From assembly GCA_031555175.1 (NCBI GenBank), contig JAVBUP010000002.1, forward strand, positions 17,970 to 81,969: a stretch of 64,000 nucleotides of DNA, in the 5' to 3' direction. The stretch's first letter is position 1. Every line of letters starts with the position of its first letter. Both the position numbers and the translations under genes were made by a program. This stretch comes from JAVBUP01 sp031555175 (GTDB lineage Bacteria; Bacillota_I; Bacilli_A; Erysipelotrichales; Coprobacillaceae). The notes below the pieces were generated by a model. That model did not search any database and was not told the DNA's origin. It saw only the letters and a list, made by a program, of their open reading frames with translations. Shown one piece after another: positions 43,295 through 51,756 of this stretch.

Positions 43295-43678
43295 CTACTG
43301 TATTACTTCTAGTTGCTGATAAATATCCGAAGGGACATTATCTTTCCATACAAAACTATTTTTTAATATGTAATTGTTATACGTTGAAGCGGTTTTATTA
43401 GCGCGCATCTTAGCTTGTTCTGCCCAAGAGTGCTCTTGCTTATCTTCGCTACCTTTATACTGTTCGTACACTAATTTATCCGCATTGTAACTACTGATCA
43501 TTGCTCTACACGTGTTTTCAACTTCCTTTAATGTTTTGTAATTTGTAGCATCATCTACCTTTTGAACATCGTAATTCTTCTTGTTTATTACTCCTCTAAT
43601 TTGAGGAGCAAACGTCCAAGCTAAGAAAACTACTAATACGGTAACGAAAATAACTATGATACCTTTTAACTTATCCAT
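43295..43678 (-). CDS. LemA-like small membrane protein
   Basis: 127 residues with an N-terminal membrane helix (IIVIFVTVLVVFLAWTF) and a helical extracellular part (CRAMISSYNADKLVYEQYK, SWAEQAKMRANKTASTYNNYI). The shape recalls phage-borne LemA-like or superinfection-type surface proteins. It is next to a broken lipoprotein gene, also exported. Confidence 0.6.
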   Translation of the reverse strand: MDKLKGIIVIFVTVLVVFLAWTFAPQIRGVINKKNYDVQKVDDATNYKTLKEVENTCRAMISSYNADKLVYEQYKGSEDKQEHSWAEQAKMRANKTASTYNNYILKNSFVWKDNVPSDIYQQLEVIQ

Positions 43679-43680
43679 TG

Positions 43681-44229
43681 TTACTCTCCTTTCACGATTG
43701 TATTTGCTACTTCAAATGGAATATCACTGTATAAATAGATTCCAGTCCATTCTATGTACTTACCATCTGGCGTAAAGAAGAATACACCATTATCGTTTTC
43801 TCCATATGATCCATCAACATCGGCTAACCATCTGTTCTTTTTAGAACTTTCTCCTGCGCTGTATTCGTAATACTCGCTATCTGGAGTTAAGTAACTATTT
43901 AAACTTGTTACCTTACCCTCAACAACAAAGTTTCCTACCACAGTTCCACTTTCAGTAAATAAAACAATATATCCTAATGGAGCATCTGCTATTGGACAAG
44001 GTAACATTCTTGCCTTTTCTCTTTGCCCGTTGACTCAATATGCTCTACGAATTAAATTATATCTTTCTAACGAATATTCTATATCCGTTGGGGTCGGTTG
44101 CTTTTCCTCCAAGCTCTTAGCTACTGCGATTGTCTTTTGGGTATCAGTTGTTGAAGTAGAAACATCATCACAACCCATTACTCCAATAACACAAATAGTT
44201 ATTAATAACATTTTTAGAATTTTTTTCAT
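43681..44229 (-). pseudogene. Phage lipoprotein gene interrupted by one in-frame TGA
   Basis: The N-terminal part (ATG at 44229, MKKILKMLLITICVIGVMGC) has a lipoprotein signal with lipobox cysteine and stops at TGA 44037-44035 after LERYNLIRRAY. The same frame resumes at once with VNGQREKARMLPCPIADAPL and runs to 43681. Both halves look like one family of phage lipoproteins, in which I recall a tryptophan at the TGA position (inference). A single TGG to TGA change would explain it. The second half has an ATG at 44007 with only a weak ribosome site. Confidence 0.75.
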
Positions 44230-44250
44230 TTTCTTTCTCTCTTTCATTCT

Positions 44251-44523
44251 TTATTTTCTTACAACTTGAATTACATCAATGCCTAGCACAACATACCTTT
44301 GTCTAAGATAAAGTGGTTCATCTAAAATATAAGTAATACTTGCTAATATATAATCATTAGTAAATGCTACACCATCCCACTTTTTTAGCATTAGAATATC
44401 ACCAACTTTATAGTTGCGATCATTTTTTCTAACTTCAAACTTCTTTACGCCAGTAGCTACATGTTCAAAATATGGCTCTCTTAATTTGAGTACATGCAAT
44501 TTAGGCAATATACTTGTTCCCAT
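44251..44523 (-). CDS. DUF3850 (ASCH/PUA-like) protein
   Basis: A 90-residue protein: HVLKLREPYFEHVATGVKKFEVRKNDRNYKVGDILMLKKWD is the DUF3850 signature. The fold belongs to the ASCH/PUA-like group that binds RNA or modified bases. Its start overlaps the upstream stop (TAATG). It lies in the block with DUF5131, a PAPS-reductase-like protein and methyltransferases. Confidence 0.87.
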   Translation of the reverse strand: MGTSILPKLHVLKLREPYFEHVATGVKKFEVRKNDRNYKVGDILMLKKWDGVAFTNDYILASITYILDEPLYLRQRYVVLGIDVIQVVRK

Positions 44524-45236
44524 TATTTCAATCCCTCCGGCATTTCTTTATACTCTTTACCATTTAATAAGCATCCTGCCTTTTTCCCGTTAATACCTGC
44601 CCATTGTTTAAAGAAAAATGGTATATTTAATTTTTTACATCTATCTCTAGCATCGACTACCCATTCTTCCTTTAAGAATCGATAATGTGGCCCAGTTTCT
44701 CCACCAACTATCACCCAACTAATTCCATTAAAACTAACGTTGTTAACTGGCCCAAGCAATGGCTCGCAAGATAGAAACTTGTTCTTCGCTTTTACTTTTC
44801 TCAACGAATTTACTCTATATGCGTAATCATTACCCTCCACACTTGTACCTACCCATACATTATTGGGTATTTCATAATGCATTGAAAACTCTCTTAATCG
44901 CTCTGGTCTCTTCGTTAAAACTTGAAATGTGTGCCAATGTGCTCGAGTCATTGTGTGAAATATCTGAGCTATTGTATAAAAATCATTCGATTCATGAAAT
45001 AAATCGCTCATTGAACAAACAAAAATTATTGTAGGTTTCTTTGTTTTTAGTGGTAAGTCGAATAAGTCTTTATGTATTGTTACTTTGAAGTTATCTGCAT
45101 ACCTTTTGTTCCCCATTGCATATAGTCTATTCGCCATACGCTTTGCATAACAATTTAGACAACCTGCGCTAATCTGTGTACATCCAGTAATAGGATTCCA
45201 AGTTGTTTGTGTCCATTCAATATTTGTTTTTTTCAT
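44523..45236 (-). CDS. Phage Gp37/Gp68 family protein (DUF5131)
   Basis: A 237-residue DUF5131 protein: IEWTQTTWNPITGC, SAGCLNCYAKRMANRL and FVCSMSDLFHE are diagnostic. The three conserved cysteines CxxxxxGCxNC look like a radical-SAM-type cluster site on a TIM-barrel-like fold. The reaction is unknown. It directly follows the second tyrosine recombinase in the operon. Confidence 0.9.
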   Translation of the reverse strand: MKKTNIEWTQTTWNPITGCTQISAGCLNCYAKRMANRLYAMGNKRYADNFKVTIHKDLFDLPLKTKKPTIIFVCSMSDLFHESNDFYTIAQIFHTMTRAHWHTFQVLTKRPERLREFSMHYEIPNNVWVGTSVEGNDYAYRVNSLRKVKAKNKFLSCEPLLGPVNNVSFNGISWVIVGGETGPHYRFLKEEWVVDARDRCKKLNIPFFFKQWAGINGKKAGCLLNGKEYKEMPEGLK

Positions 45237-46061
45237 CTATGTCATCCTCTCTAACATCTTTCTTTTTTCTTCTTTGCTGCTCTTTGTATAAATCCTTGTT
45301 GTCTCTATTGACTCATGTCCCAAAATATCAGCTAACTCACCCTCACTCATACCGTTTCTTATGCATTCTTTAGCAAACAAATGTCTAAAGCTATGTGGGT
45401 GTACTTTCGCTTTATTTACTTTAGCAGCACCAGCTATTTTTTTCATTCTGCGCCATAATGTAGCATAGGAAATATTAAATATTTCACCACTTTTTATTTC
45501 ATATTTCTTGCAGTAACTTCTTATCTCACGTGCAAGCTCTTGTGTCATGATAATATCAATATTCTTGCCTTTCATTTTTGCTTCAATGTAAAAATTTTCA
45601 TTAACTTTTTCAACAGTGAAATATTTTAGTCCGTCATATCGCACTCCAGTAGTCTTAAATATCTTCATGATTAACCGTATGTCTTCATATCCAAGCCTTC
45701 GCGCAAATCTCAGCAGCCTATTGTAATCCGATATGTTAATAACAGACTCTATACTAGTTTTTTGTTGTGATTTTGCTTTCTTAACTTTTACATTCTCAAT
45801 GCCACAATAATATAGATATTTGTTCACTGATATAATATAAGAATTAATTGTGCTAGGCTTATAGGATCGTTCAAGCAAATACTGTTTAAATGCTAAGGTA
45901 TCATCTTTTGTAATGTCTTGATTGTGATTAACATGATTAATAAACATCAATGCATCTTTTTTGTATTTCACATACGTTCGTTTAGCTTTCTCTTCATATT
46001 TAAGAGTTTCAACGTATTCATCAAGTTTATTTAGCAGATCACGTTTATTCATGTCACTCAC
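45237..46061 (-). CDS. Second tyrosine recombinase (XerC/D-like)
   Basis: A 274-residue recombinase inside the early operon, distinct from the integrase at 55209. SAM-like N-terminal domain (YVKYKKDALMFINHVN), then catalytic residues: Arg in TTGVRYDGLK, Lys in KGKNIDII, HSFRH, LGHESIETT and Tyr in RIYTKS. All are present, so it should be active. Start may be the GTG at 46061 or the ATG at 46052; both overlap or abut the PAPS-reductase-like gene. It could resolve dimers, invert a segment or act on the modification block. No target is visible. Confidence 0.88.
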   Translation of the reverse strand: MSDMNKRDLLNKLDEYVETLKYEEKAKRTYVKYKKDALMFINHVNHNQDITKDDTLAFKQYLLERSYKPSTINSYIISVNKYLYYCGIENVKVKKAKSQQKTSIESVINISDYNRLLRFARRLGYEDIRLIMKIFKTTGVRYDGLKYFTVEKVNENFYIEAKMKGKNIDIIMTQELAREIRSYCKKYEIKSGEIFNISYATLWRRMKKIAGAAKVNKAKVHPHSFRHLFAKECIRNGMSEGELADILGHESIETTRIYTKSSKEEKRKMLERMT

Positions 46062-46905
46062 CCTCTTCTATAAAGTCATAAATGCTTTTTTGAAAATCTA
46101 ACTTAATCCCTAACACCTTATAGCTTTCACGCATGTAGTTTATTACAAATGACCGTTGCCTATCATTAAGTAATTTTAATTCTATTTCAGTTGATCCCTT
46201 CCGACTTCCGTATGGGCATCCCATACAACCTGTTCGCGAAATAAAGCGGTATACTTCCGGAACTTCTATTTCATATTTTTTGTAAATAGCCTCTAGTAGT
46301 TCATTATTAAGATCATGTAGCGGAGTAAACTTTTTATCCTTTGTAAAACATCCGGTATATTGTGATTGTCGTAATACACTTTCACTACTTCTAACTCCCA
46401 GAATAGCTTTTCTTCCTACTCTTTTTTCATATTTTATAAATGGTTGTTTCTTCAAATATTTACAACACTTATTACTGACCTTATGTAACTTATCGTTTTG
46501 AACTAAGAGGCTTGCCTTTTTATTAAGGTTAAATTTACTTTTCTCTTTACGGGTTATATATTGCATTGTATTGCTTGACCTATTACCATTCTGGTATCGT
46601 TCTATGAATTCATCTTGAGATTTTGTAAAGCATGGTATTCCAAATCGCTCTTTTATCTGCTTAGGAGTTAATGTAGGTACTAATACTTCATCACTGTTCT
46701 TTAACATTCTTTGAAGTATCTCCGGATGCTCCATGTATGTATTGCAACTAATAATCTTTATTTGATCATCATGTAAATATTCTTTAATGAACCAATATAG
46801 AAAATGGCTATCTTTACCACCGGAATAACTAAGATAATATTGTTTAGGGTCTATATGCTGAAATCTCCACTCTAGTTCCATTAAATAGAAATCTACTTCA
46901 TCCAT
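46054..46905 (-). CDS. Phosphoadenosine phosphosulfate reductase-like ATP-pyrophosphatase
   Basis: A 283-residue PP-loop protein: SYSGGKDSHFLYWF is the ATP-pyrophosphatase loop. Cysteines lie in KCCKYLKK, YTGCFTKD and TGCMGCPYG and could hold an iron-sulfur cluster. It resembles the phage and DndC-like branch, not assimilatory sulfate enzymes, and no sulfur genes are nearby. The context of two DNA methyltransferases suggests nucleic-acid modification. Ends in TGA overlapping the recombinase start region. Confidence 0.87.
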   Translation of the reverse strand: MDEVDFYLMELEWRFQHIDPKQYYLSYSGGKDSHFLYWFIKEYLHDDQIKIISCNTYMEHPEILQRMLKNSDEVLVPTLTPKQIKERFGIPCFTKSQDEFIERYQNGNRSSNTMQYITRKEKSKFNLNKKASLLVQNDKLHKVSNKCCKYLKKQPFIKYEKRVGRKAILGVRSSESVLRQSQYTGCFTKDKKFTPLHDLNNELLEAIYKKYEIEVPEVYRFISRTGCMGCPYGSRKGSTEIELKLLNDRQRSFVINYMRESYKVLGIKLDFQKSIYDFIEEGE

Positions 46906-46922
46906 AATTCAACCTCCAGTTA

Positions 46923-47681
46923 TTACAAACTAAAGTCAGTAAATATACTTGTTTGACCATCCGCAGTAATTCCATTTATTCGATCTACTGCTATTTTGTA
47001 CCACTTATCCTCTACTTCAATTCCTATAAAATTACGCCCTATTTCATTAGCAGCAACACACGTTGTACCACTCCCACAAAAGCAATCCAGAACTACCCCC
47101 CCCTCTTTTGTAACCAGTTGAATATGCCTTTTGACAAGTTCCAATGGCTTAATGGTTGGGTGTTTAAATAATTGCTTGTCTGACTGGTTTATAGGACTAA
47201 TAAACCACTTCGATTTTAAATCGTATCCTTGCGTAAACTTAACTCCTTTTTCCCTAAAATATAGGCAATATTCAATATCTGGTAGCCAAGTATTATTAAT
47301 AGCAGGCACTGGATTCGTTTTACACCAAACTAGAATTTCATACTCGAAACCCTTTTCGCTAAACCAATTTAATATTTCTGATATCTGTAATCGACTACAC
47401 CATATGAATAAATTCATTTTTCTTAGCACTCGAATAAAATCGTTAAAAATTGAATAATCTATACCATTACTAATCGCATTAATTTCTAATTGAGTTTTAG
47501 TTATATTACTAGTTAAACGGTCACGCTTCTTTTTTAATTCAGATTCTAGATTGTGATGTTTAGTATATAAATATGGAATATCTACATATATACAATCTAT
47601 ACTTTTATCTGGTATTTCCTTAATCAATTTGTAACTATCACCGTGATATATTCTATTGAGTTCAAGATCCTCACTACGCAT
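46923..47681 (-). CDS. DNA methyltransferase, N4-cytosine or N6-adenine type
   Basis: A 252-residue amino-methyltransferase of the beta-type order: catalytic DIPY (CIYVDIPYLYT) comes first and the AdoMet motif DCFCGSGTTCVAANEIGRNF last. TIKPLELVKRHI precedes it. No partner restriction gene is nearby, so it is an orphan enzyme that probably protects phage DNA or marks its origin. Base specificity cannot be read from sequence. Confidence 0.92.
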   Translation of the reverse strand: MRSEDLELNRIYHGDSYKLIKEIPDKSIDCIYVDIPYLYTKHHNLESELKKKRDRLTSNITKTQLEINAISNGIDYSIFNDFIRVLRKMNLFIWCSRLQISEILNWFSEKGFEYEILVWCKTNPVPAINNTWLPDIEYCLYFREKGVKFTQGYDLKSKWFISPINQSDKQLFKHPTIKPLELVKRHIQLVTKEGGVVLDCFCGSGTTCVAANEIGRNFIGIEVEDKWYKIAVDRINGITADGQTSIFTDFSL

Positions 47682-47727
47682 TTACAGCCCCCCTTTTTTT
47701 GATTATTTAATATTTTGTAAAGATACA

Positions 47728-47907
47728 TCAAACACGTAAATGCTGATACCTTTCATACTTTGCTCTATCCTTCTGCAGTTTCCTTAAATGCTTTTGCAAA
47801 TCTTTTCTCCTTTTCCAATTACCAGTAATATAGGTACGTTGTATTTGCTCTTCAACATCAGCAATCAATTTTAAGTGTGTTGTGTATTGATCCATTTCAA
47901 ATCTCAT
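47728..47907 (-). CDS. Small basic helical phage protein
   Basis: 59 residues, begins MRFEMDQYTTHLKLIADVEE, then a very basic segment (WKRRKDLQKHLRKLQKDRAK). GGAAGG lies just before the ATG at 47907. It fills the gap between the two methyltransferase genes. Predicted coiled coil; function unknown. Ends in TGA. Confidence 0.55.
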   Translation of the reverse strand: MRFEMDQYTTHLKLIADVEEQIQRTYITGNWKRRKDLQKHLRKLQKDRAKYERYQHLRV

Positions 47908-47919
47908 TCCGCCTTCCTG

Positions 47920-48906
47920 CTAACAACTCAATATACCAAAATCAATAAGTAGCTTGAATATTGATTCTAATACTGGTACCGCAATACTATTACCTGCCAA
48001 GAAAGAAATGTCCTTTTCTTTTAATCCACAATTAATCATTTTTCCATAATCAATATCGGTGTACCCCATTGAACGCAAATATTCTTTTGCTGTAGCTAAG
48101 CGTAGTTTACCGTTGTAATAAATTGCTACTTTTGGATTTGTTGTTATCGTAGGAAACATCTGCTTTTGAACTCTACCTCTTCTTGTTTTAGATTTGGGTC
48201 TTTCAACATTGATTGTGTCGTACTCTTCCACTCGTTTATAACCCAGCTTTGTATTTTCATGAATATATAAGTTGCTATCTTTCCAAAAAAACAACGATTT
48301 CTCATTTTCAGATAGTTGGTAATCTTCAAACTTCGTTTCAAAGTCAATAATTCTTTTAATATCATGCGTTCTACCATTGCCACTTGGAAATTCAAATTTC
48401 GCTTTTATATCATTTCTTATGCTAACCGTATAAACTCTGTCTCGATTTTGGGGTAACCCGAAGTGTTTAGCGTTAATAATTTTAAAATGATTTATATACC
48501 CCATTCGCTCCATTTCATTTAAGTAATGGTCAAAGTGATGTCTATGTTTTTTTGATAATAAGTTTGGGACATTTTCCCATAACACTACTTTCGGTTTGTC
48601 TACTAACTCATATTCAATTATTTGTAATGTGCGTTCATACAAAATAGATCGCCCAGAGTTTATATTATTTAAACCATTTTTACTAAAATCTTGACATGGT
48701 GACCCATGCACTAAAATGTCTACGTTCATGTTCCATGTCGTGATATCTTGAACGTCATAATCATTGCAAAACAGATTGTTATATGCTCTAACCGCGAATG
48801 GTAAAATTTCAACGTAATCAATTGATTTAGTTGGTATACCTATATTTTCCCAGCCTCTTCTTGGAGCACCAACTCCCCCAAATAACTCTAGCTGTTTAAT
48901 CGGCAT
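47920..48906 (-). CDS. DNA (cytosine-5) methyltransferase
   Basis: A 328-residue C5 methyltransferase. Motif I ELFGGVGAPRRGW, motif IV GSPCQDFSKNG with the catalytic cysteine, motif VI WENVPNLL, motif VIII QNRDRVYTVSI and motif X FLAGNSIAVPVLESI are all intact. Without an adjacent nuclease it is probably an orphan enzyme used against host restriction. Confidence 0.95.
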   Translation of the reverse strand: MPIKQLELFGGVGAPRRGWENIGIPTKSIDYVEILPFAVRAYNNLFCNDYDVQDITTWNMNVDILVHGSPCQDFSKNGLNNINSGRSILYERTLQIIEYELVDKPKVVLWENVPNLLSKKHRHHFDHYLNEMERMGYINHFKIINAKHFGLPQNRDRVYTVSIRNDIKAKFEFPSGNGRTHDIKRIIDFETKFEDYQLSENEKSLFFWKDSNLYIHENTKLGYKRVEEYDTINVERPKSKTRRGRVQKQMFPTITTNPKVAIYYNGKLRLATAKEYLRSMGYTDIDYGKMINCGLKEKDISFLAGNSIAVPVLESIFKLLIDFGILSC

Positions 48907-48932
48907 TGTTACACACTTTAGTTTGCTTCATG

Positions 48933-49793
48933 TTAGCCATTAAGCAATTCTCTTGCTGCCTTTCTGCGCTCATCAGCTACTTGTAACCTCTTAGATATCC
49001 CAGTCATATTTAATTGAATGGGACACATCTCAAGCACACGATCATAAATTCTCTTATAGTTTAAATCCGTTGTGTTCTTCATTTCTTCAACGGATAGGTT
49101 AGTGGTGATAATAAGCGGTTTTTCAGAGCGTAATCGCGAATCAATGATATTGAATATTTGTTCAAGCCCATAAGCTGTATTTCTCTCAATTCCTAGATCA
49201 TCGATTACAAGTAGATCATAATTATTCAAATCATCGATAATATTTTGTTTGTCTTTTTCTGATCCTTGCAATTTATTTAGAAGTCTTGAGAAGTTAGTTA
49301 CTGAGGCAGGGATACAATTATCTAAAATAGCGTTTGCGATACAACAAGCATAAAATGTTTTACCAACGCCAACATTGCCATAAAATATAATACCGACATT
49401 TTTTTCTATCATTTTATTAAACTGTTGAACATATTGTTTACAAGCTTTTGTTAGTTTTTGATTAGTACCATCATCTTTAGCAAATGTATAATTCAAGTAT
49501 GAATAATCAGTTATACCATCCTTTCGTAACTCTTCTATGCGTCTCCTAAATATCTGTCTTTCTTCTTGCTGTTTCACTTTATTTAGTTCTGCCATCTGAC
49601 ATTGACAGTGGACTGTAACTTTTTTCATTTTGCCACGCCACTCTATCTCACGTTGTTTTCTTGTATGACATTTTGAACAAATAATAAATCCATGCTTATC
49701 TAAATAATCATCGGGACTTAGCCATGACTTATTCATTTCATTTGTTCTATCTATCTCATCAAGATACGTTTCTACGGATTTCAATTTGATCAC
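48933..49793 (-). CDS. DnaI/DnaC-type helicase loader
   Basis: A 286-residue AAA+ protein. N-terminal zinc-binding part (CSKCHTRKQREIEW, VHCQCQMAEL), Walker A GNVGVGKTF, Walker B LLVIDDLG, sensor 1 PLIITTNLS. It loads the replicative helicase, here the host's, because no phage helicase is seen. It is four bases downstream of the DnaD-like gene. Confidence 0.93.
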   Translation of the reverse strand: MIKLKSVETYLDEIDRTNEMNKSWLSPDDYLDKHGFIICSKCHTRKQREIEWRGKMKKVTVHCQCQMAELNKVKQQEERQIFRRRIEELRKDGITDYSYLNYTFAKDDGTNQKLTKACKQYVQQFNKMIEKNVGIIFYGNVGVGKTFYACCIANAILDNCIPASVTNFSRLLNKLQGSEKDKQNIIDDLNNYDLLVIDDLGIERNTAYGLEQIFNIIDSRLRSEKPLIITTNLSVEEMKNTTDLNYKRIYDRVLEMCPIQLNMTGISKRLQVADERRKAARELLNG

Positions 49794-49796
49794 CTC

Positions 49797-50501
49797 CTAT
49801 AAAAAATCATTTTCATCACAATAGTTTTTTTCAACAACATTTTTTTGATTTGTTGGTTGTGTACTTTTCTTGCCAATTATCTCGTCCACTACCCAGCTGA
49901 GAATTGCGCGATAATCACTTTTATACGTTCTGCCAGAAGCACCTTTATAGTTATCTAGTTTTTTAATCATTAGCCTTACCATTTCCTCACCATGAGTAGA
50001 TACAAGCGTGTCGTACTCATCTTGTTTAAGTGATACATAAGGAGCATAAGCAATTTTTGCGTCTTCTTTATCTTTATTAACCTTACCTAACCTATCCTTA
50101 CCTATACTGGGTTGACCAACGGTTGACATTTGGTTGTCAAGCGGTATACCAACGGTGTTATTTATGGTATATGATCCATTAGTTTTTAGTGTTAATTGAC
50201 CTTTTTCTTCTAAGTAATTCGTTTCTTTATAACGATCTTTTCTTATGTAATTATGCATTCTCCAGTGCTTTATAACTATCACTCCGCTATCGAAGGGAAG
50301 TATAAAGTTTTTAGCAATTAATAATTTCAAATCATCATTACTGCTTCCAACTGACCTTTGAATTTTTATCGGGTTGTTTATAAACCCATCATCATCGGCC
50401 CTCATTCCTAAGTGAAAATATAGGCTTTGGGTAGATGCTGGCATTTCCAAAAATGCATCACTATCTATTACCGTTAAAGCAAACATTCTTCTATCTGCCA
50501 T
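49797..50501 (-). CDS. Phage replisome organiser, DnaD-like N-terminus
   Basis: A 234-residue initiator: RMFALTVIDSDAFLEMPASTQSLYFHLGMRADDDGFINNP is typical of phage replication proteins with a winged helix, IVIKHWRMHNYIRKDRYKET follows. The middle (about 105-145) is low complexity and may contain the origin. The C-terminus (YKGASGRTYKSDYRAILSWV) matches DnaB/DnaD C-terminal motifs. Works with the helicase loader downstream. Confidence 0.87.
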   Translation of the reverse strand: MADRRMFALTVIDSDAFLEMPASTQSLYFHLGMRADDDGFINNPIKIQRSVGSSNDDLKLLIAKNFILPFDSGVIVIKHWRMHNYIRKDRYKETNYLEEKGQLTLKTNGSYTINNTVGIPLDNQMSTVGQPSIGKDRLGKVNKDKEDAKIAYAPYVSLKQDEYDTLVSTHGEEMVRLMIKKLDNYKGASGRTYKSDYRAILSWVVDEIIGKKSTQPTNQKNVVEKNYCDENDFL

Positions 50502-50537
50502 TCAACAACCACCTTTCTTCTAACATAAAATAAATGC

Positions 50538-50942
50538 CTATTTGGATTCTACTAAGTAGTCAACCCAACGAGAAAACGTGTCAACAAATACTTGATTTTG
50601 CGCTTTGTTTAATCGAGCAGTACCCAAGCTGATATTGTGACTATCAAAGCTAATACAATCTCTAACTTCGTGACATCCTAAGTCATTTACTCTCATAAAA
50701 AACTTTTCAACCCCAATAGGATTAGTGTAATTTATTTCTATTGATCCTACCCATTCTAATGGGCTATCAAACAGTGTTCCTTTGCATGAGGTGGCAATGT
50801 ATTCGTTATACTTTGCTATTTCTTCTTTCGTGAGCGAAATTAAAACGGATATATCATTAGAACTAATATTTGTAAAAGATAATCCGTTAGTATAAAACTT
50901 CTGACATGCTTCAAAAGCAGTCAGTTTGTTTGTTGTTGCCAT
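50538..50942 (-). CDS. Phage early protein of unknown function
   Basis: 134 residues, mixed alpha/beta: AFEACQKFYTNGLSFTNI, LISLTKEEIAKYNEYIATS, VEKFFMRVNDLGCHEVRDCISF. GGAGGG precedes the ATG. Not recognised. First gene downstream of the plus-strand micro-transcript region. Confidence 0.55.
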   Translation of the reverse strand: MATTNKLTAFEACQKFYTNGLSFTNISSNDISVLISLTKEEIAKYNEYIATSCKGTLFDSPLEWVGSIEINYTNPIGVEKFFMRVNDLGCHEVRDCISFDSHNISLGTARLNKAQNQVFVDTFSRWVDYLVESK

Positions 50943-50961
50943 AAAATCCCTCCTTTATTTT

Positions 50962-51037
50962 TTGACAATTAATATTTAATTTGTTATAATGTTATTGGTA
51001 TGAGCGTAGTTATTCATTTGAATATCTATGCTTTTTT
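50962..51037 (+). ncRNA. Putative ~41-nt small RNA with its own promoter and terminator
   Basis: TTGACA (50962-50967), a 17-bp spacer and TATAAT (50985-50990) form a near-perfect sigma-A promoter facing against all surrounding genes. The start is expected near 50997. At 51004-51031 GCGTAGTTATTC pairs with GAATATCTATGC around ATTT, followed by six T. The transcript would be about 41 nt, nearly all hairpin. If transcription passes this point, a second hairpin at 51068-51089 ends it at about 92 nt. Confidence 0.65.
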
Positions 51038-51067
51038 AATGAACCAAACATCTTTGTACCTCTCTAG

Positions 51068-51089
51068 AGCCTTGAAAAAGGACTTTTTT
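51068..51089 (+). terminator. Second plus-strand terminator
   Basis: AG-C-CTT and AAG-G-ACT pair with one mismatch around GAAA and are followed by six T. Backup stop for the small RNA. Confidence 0.6.
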
Positions 51090-51168
51090 CTTTTTGTTTA
51101 GCAAATTCCTCATAAAGCTAACTTATTCTTTGTGGCTTACTAAACTCGCTTTATTAGCCCTATTTTGC

Positions 51169-51576
51169 TTATATCGTCGGGATATATTGTTTCTTTTCTC
51201 TTTCTTCAAGGAAGCCATACCATACATAAGCAATCCATATAATTCTATTTAATAATTTGGCATCTTTAATCCAGCTGCCAAATATAATAGTGCCTCCTGG
51301 CTTTAAAGTGATCACTTTACGATTTTTAAAATAGTCGCTTGAACAAGTAACATATATTTTTTGCACTTTACAATCATCTGAATATGCTTTTTTAACTTTA
51401 CTATCCATTAAAATCATATTACTAACACATGATAAATTTAACTTTCCAAACTCTGCACTTAGTAATCTGATTAAATGATTCATAGAAAAATTGTCTAATG
51501 TTTCTAAGTCAATATTTGACTTCTTATACATCTTCTTAATAATTCTGATACTGCTATTTAATTCATTTAACTCCAT
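51169..51576 (-). CDS. Phage early protein of unknown function
   Basis: 135 residues, helical N-terminus (SIRIIKKMYKKSNIDLETLDNFSM) and a C-terminal half with KVITLKPGGTIIFGSWIKDAKLLNRIIWIAYVWYGF. Two hydrophobic stretches near the end might contact a membrane. No family recognised. Overlapping spacing with the next small gene suggests one operon. Confidence 0.55.
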   Translation of the reverse strand: MELNELNSSIRIIKKMYKKSNIDLETLDNFSMNHLIRLLSAEFGKLNLSCVSNMILMDSKVKKAYSDDCKVQKIYVTCSSDYFKNRKVITLKPGGTIIFGSWIKDAKLLNRIIWIAYVWYGFLEEREKKQYIPTI

Positions 51577-51579
51577 AAT

Positions 51580-51756
51580 TCACTTCCTCCATTGATGTAT
51601 CGAAAAGCAGATGAATACATGTACTATTGCAACTAAGCAAACTTCAATAAAGAACCATTGCCATCGTATTCCCATTTCATAATGAGTTGCTAGCTGCAGT
51701 ACCGAAAATAACAAGAATATGATTTCTAAGATTTTGCTAACATATTTATGTATCAT
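51580..51756 (-). CDS. Small two-helix membrane protein, 58 residues
   Basis: Starts MIHKYVSKILEIIFLLFSVL; two hydrophobic helices (about 9-23 and 33-52), ends IHQWRK. The start lies 11 bases inside the upstream gene and has no strong ribosome site, so expression would rely on coupling. Ends in TGA. Confidence 0.5.
   Translation of the reverse strand: MIHKYVSKILEIIFLLFSVLQLATHYEMGIRWQWFFIEVCLVAIVHVFICFSIHQWRK

Larger units (their letters stand above)
50943..51168. other. Gene-free gap in the early operon
   Basis: A 226-base gap in an otherwise tightly packed leftward operon. It holds a consensus plus-strand promoter and two plus-strand terminator-like hairpins, described separately. A 33-codon plus-strand frame starting at 51000 lacks a ribosome site. 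Confidence 0.7.

Noticed and set aside
45237..46061. Second tyrosine recombinase as evidence of a second integrated element
   Set aside because: It is embedded in the early operon with overlapping neighbours, and no second att repeat or tRNA fragment was found near it, so it looks like a phage gene, not another integrase module.
51000..51101. 33-codon plus-strand ORF within the micro-transcript region
   Set aside because: It lacks a ribosome site, begins only a few bases from the expected RNA start, and is crossed by both terminator hairpins.
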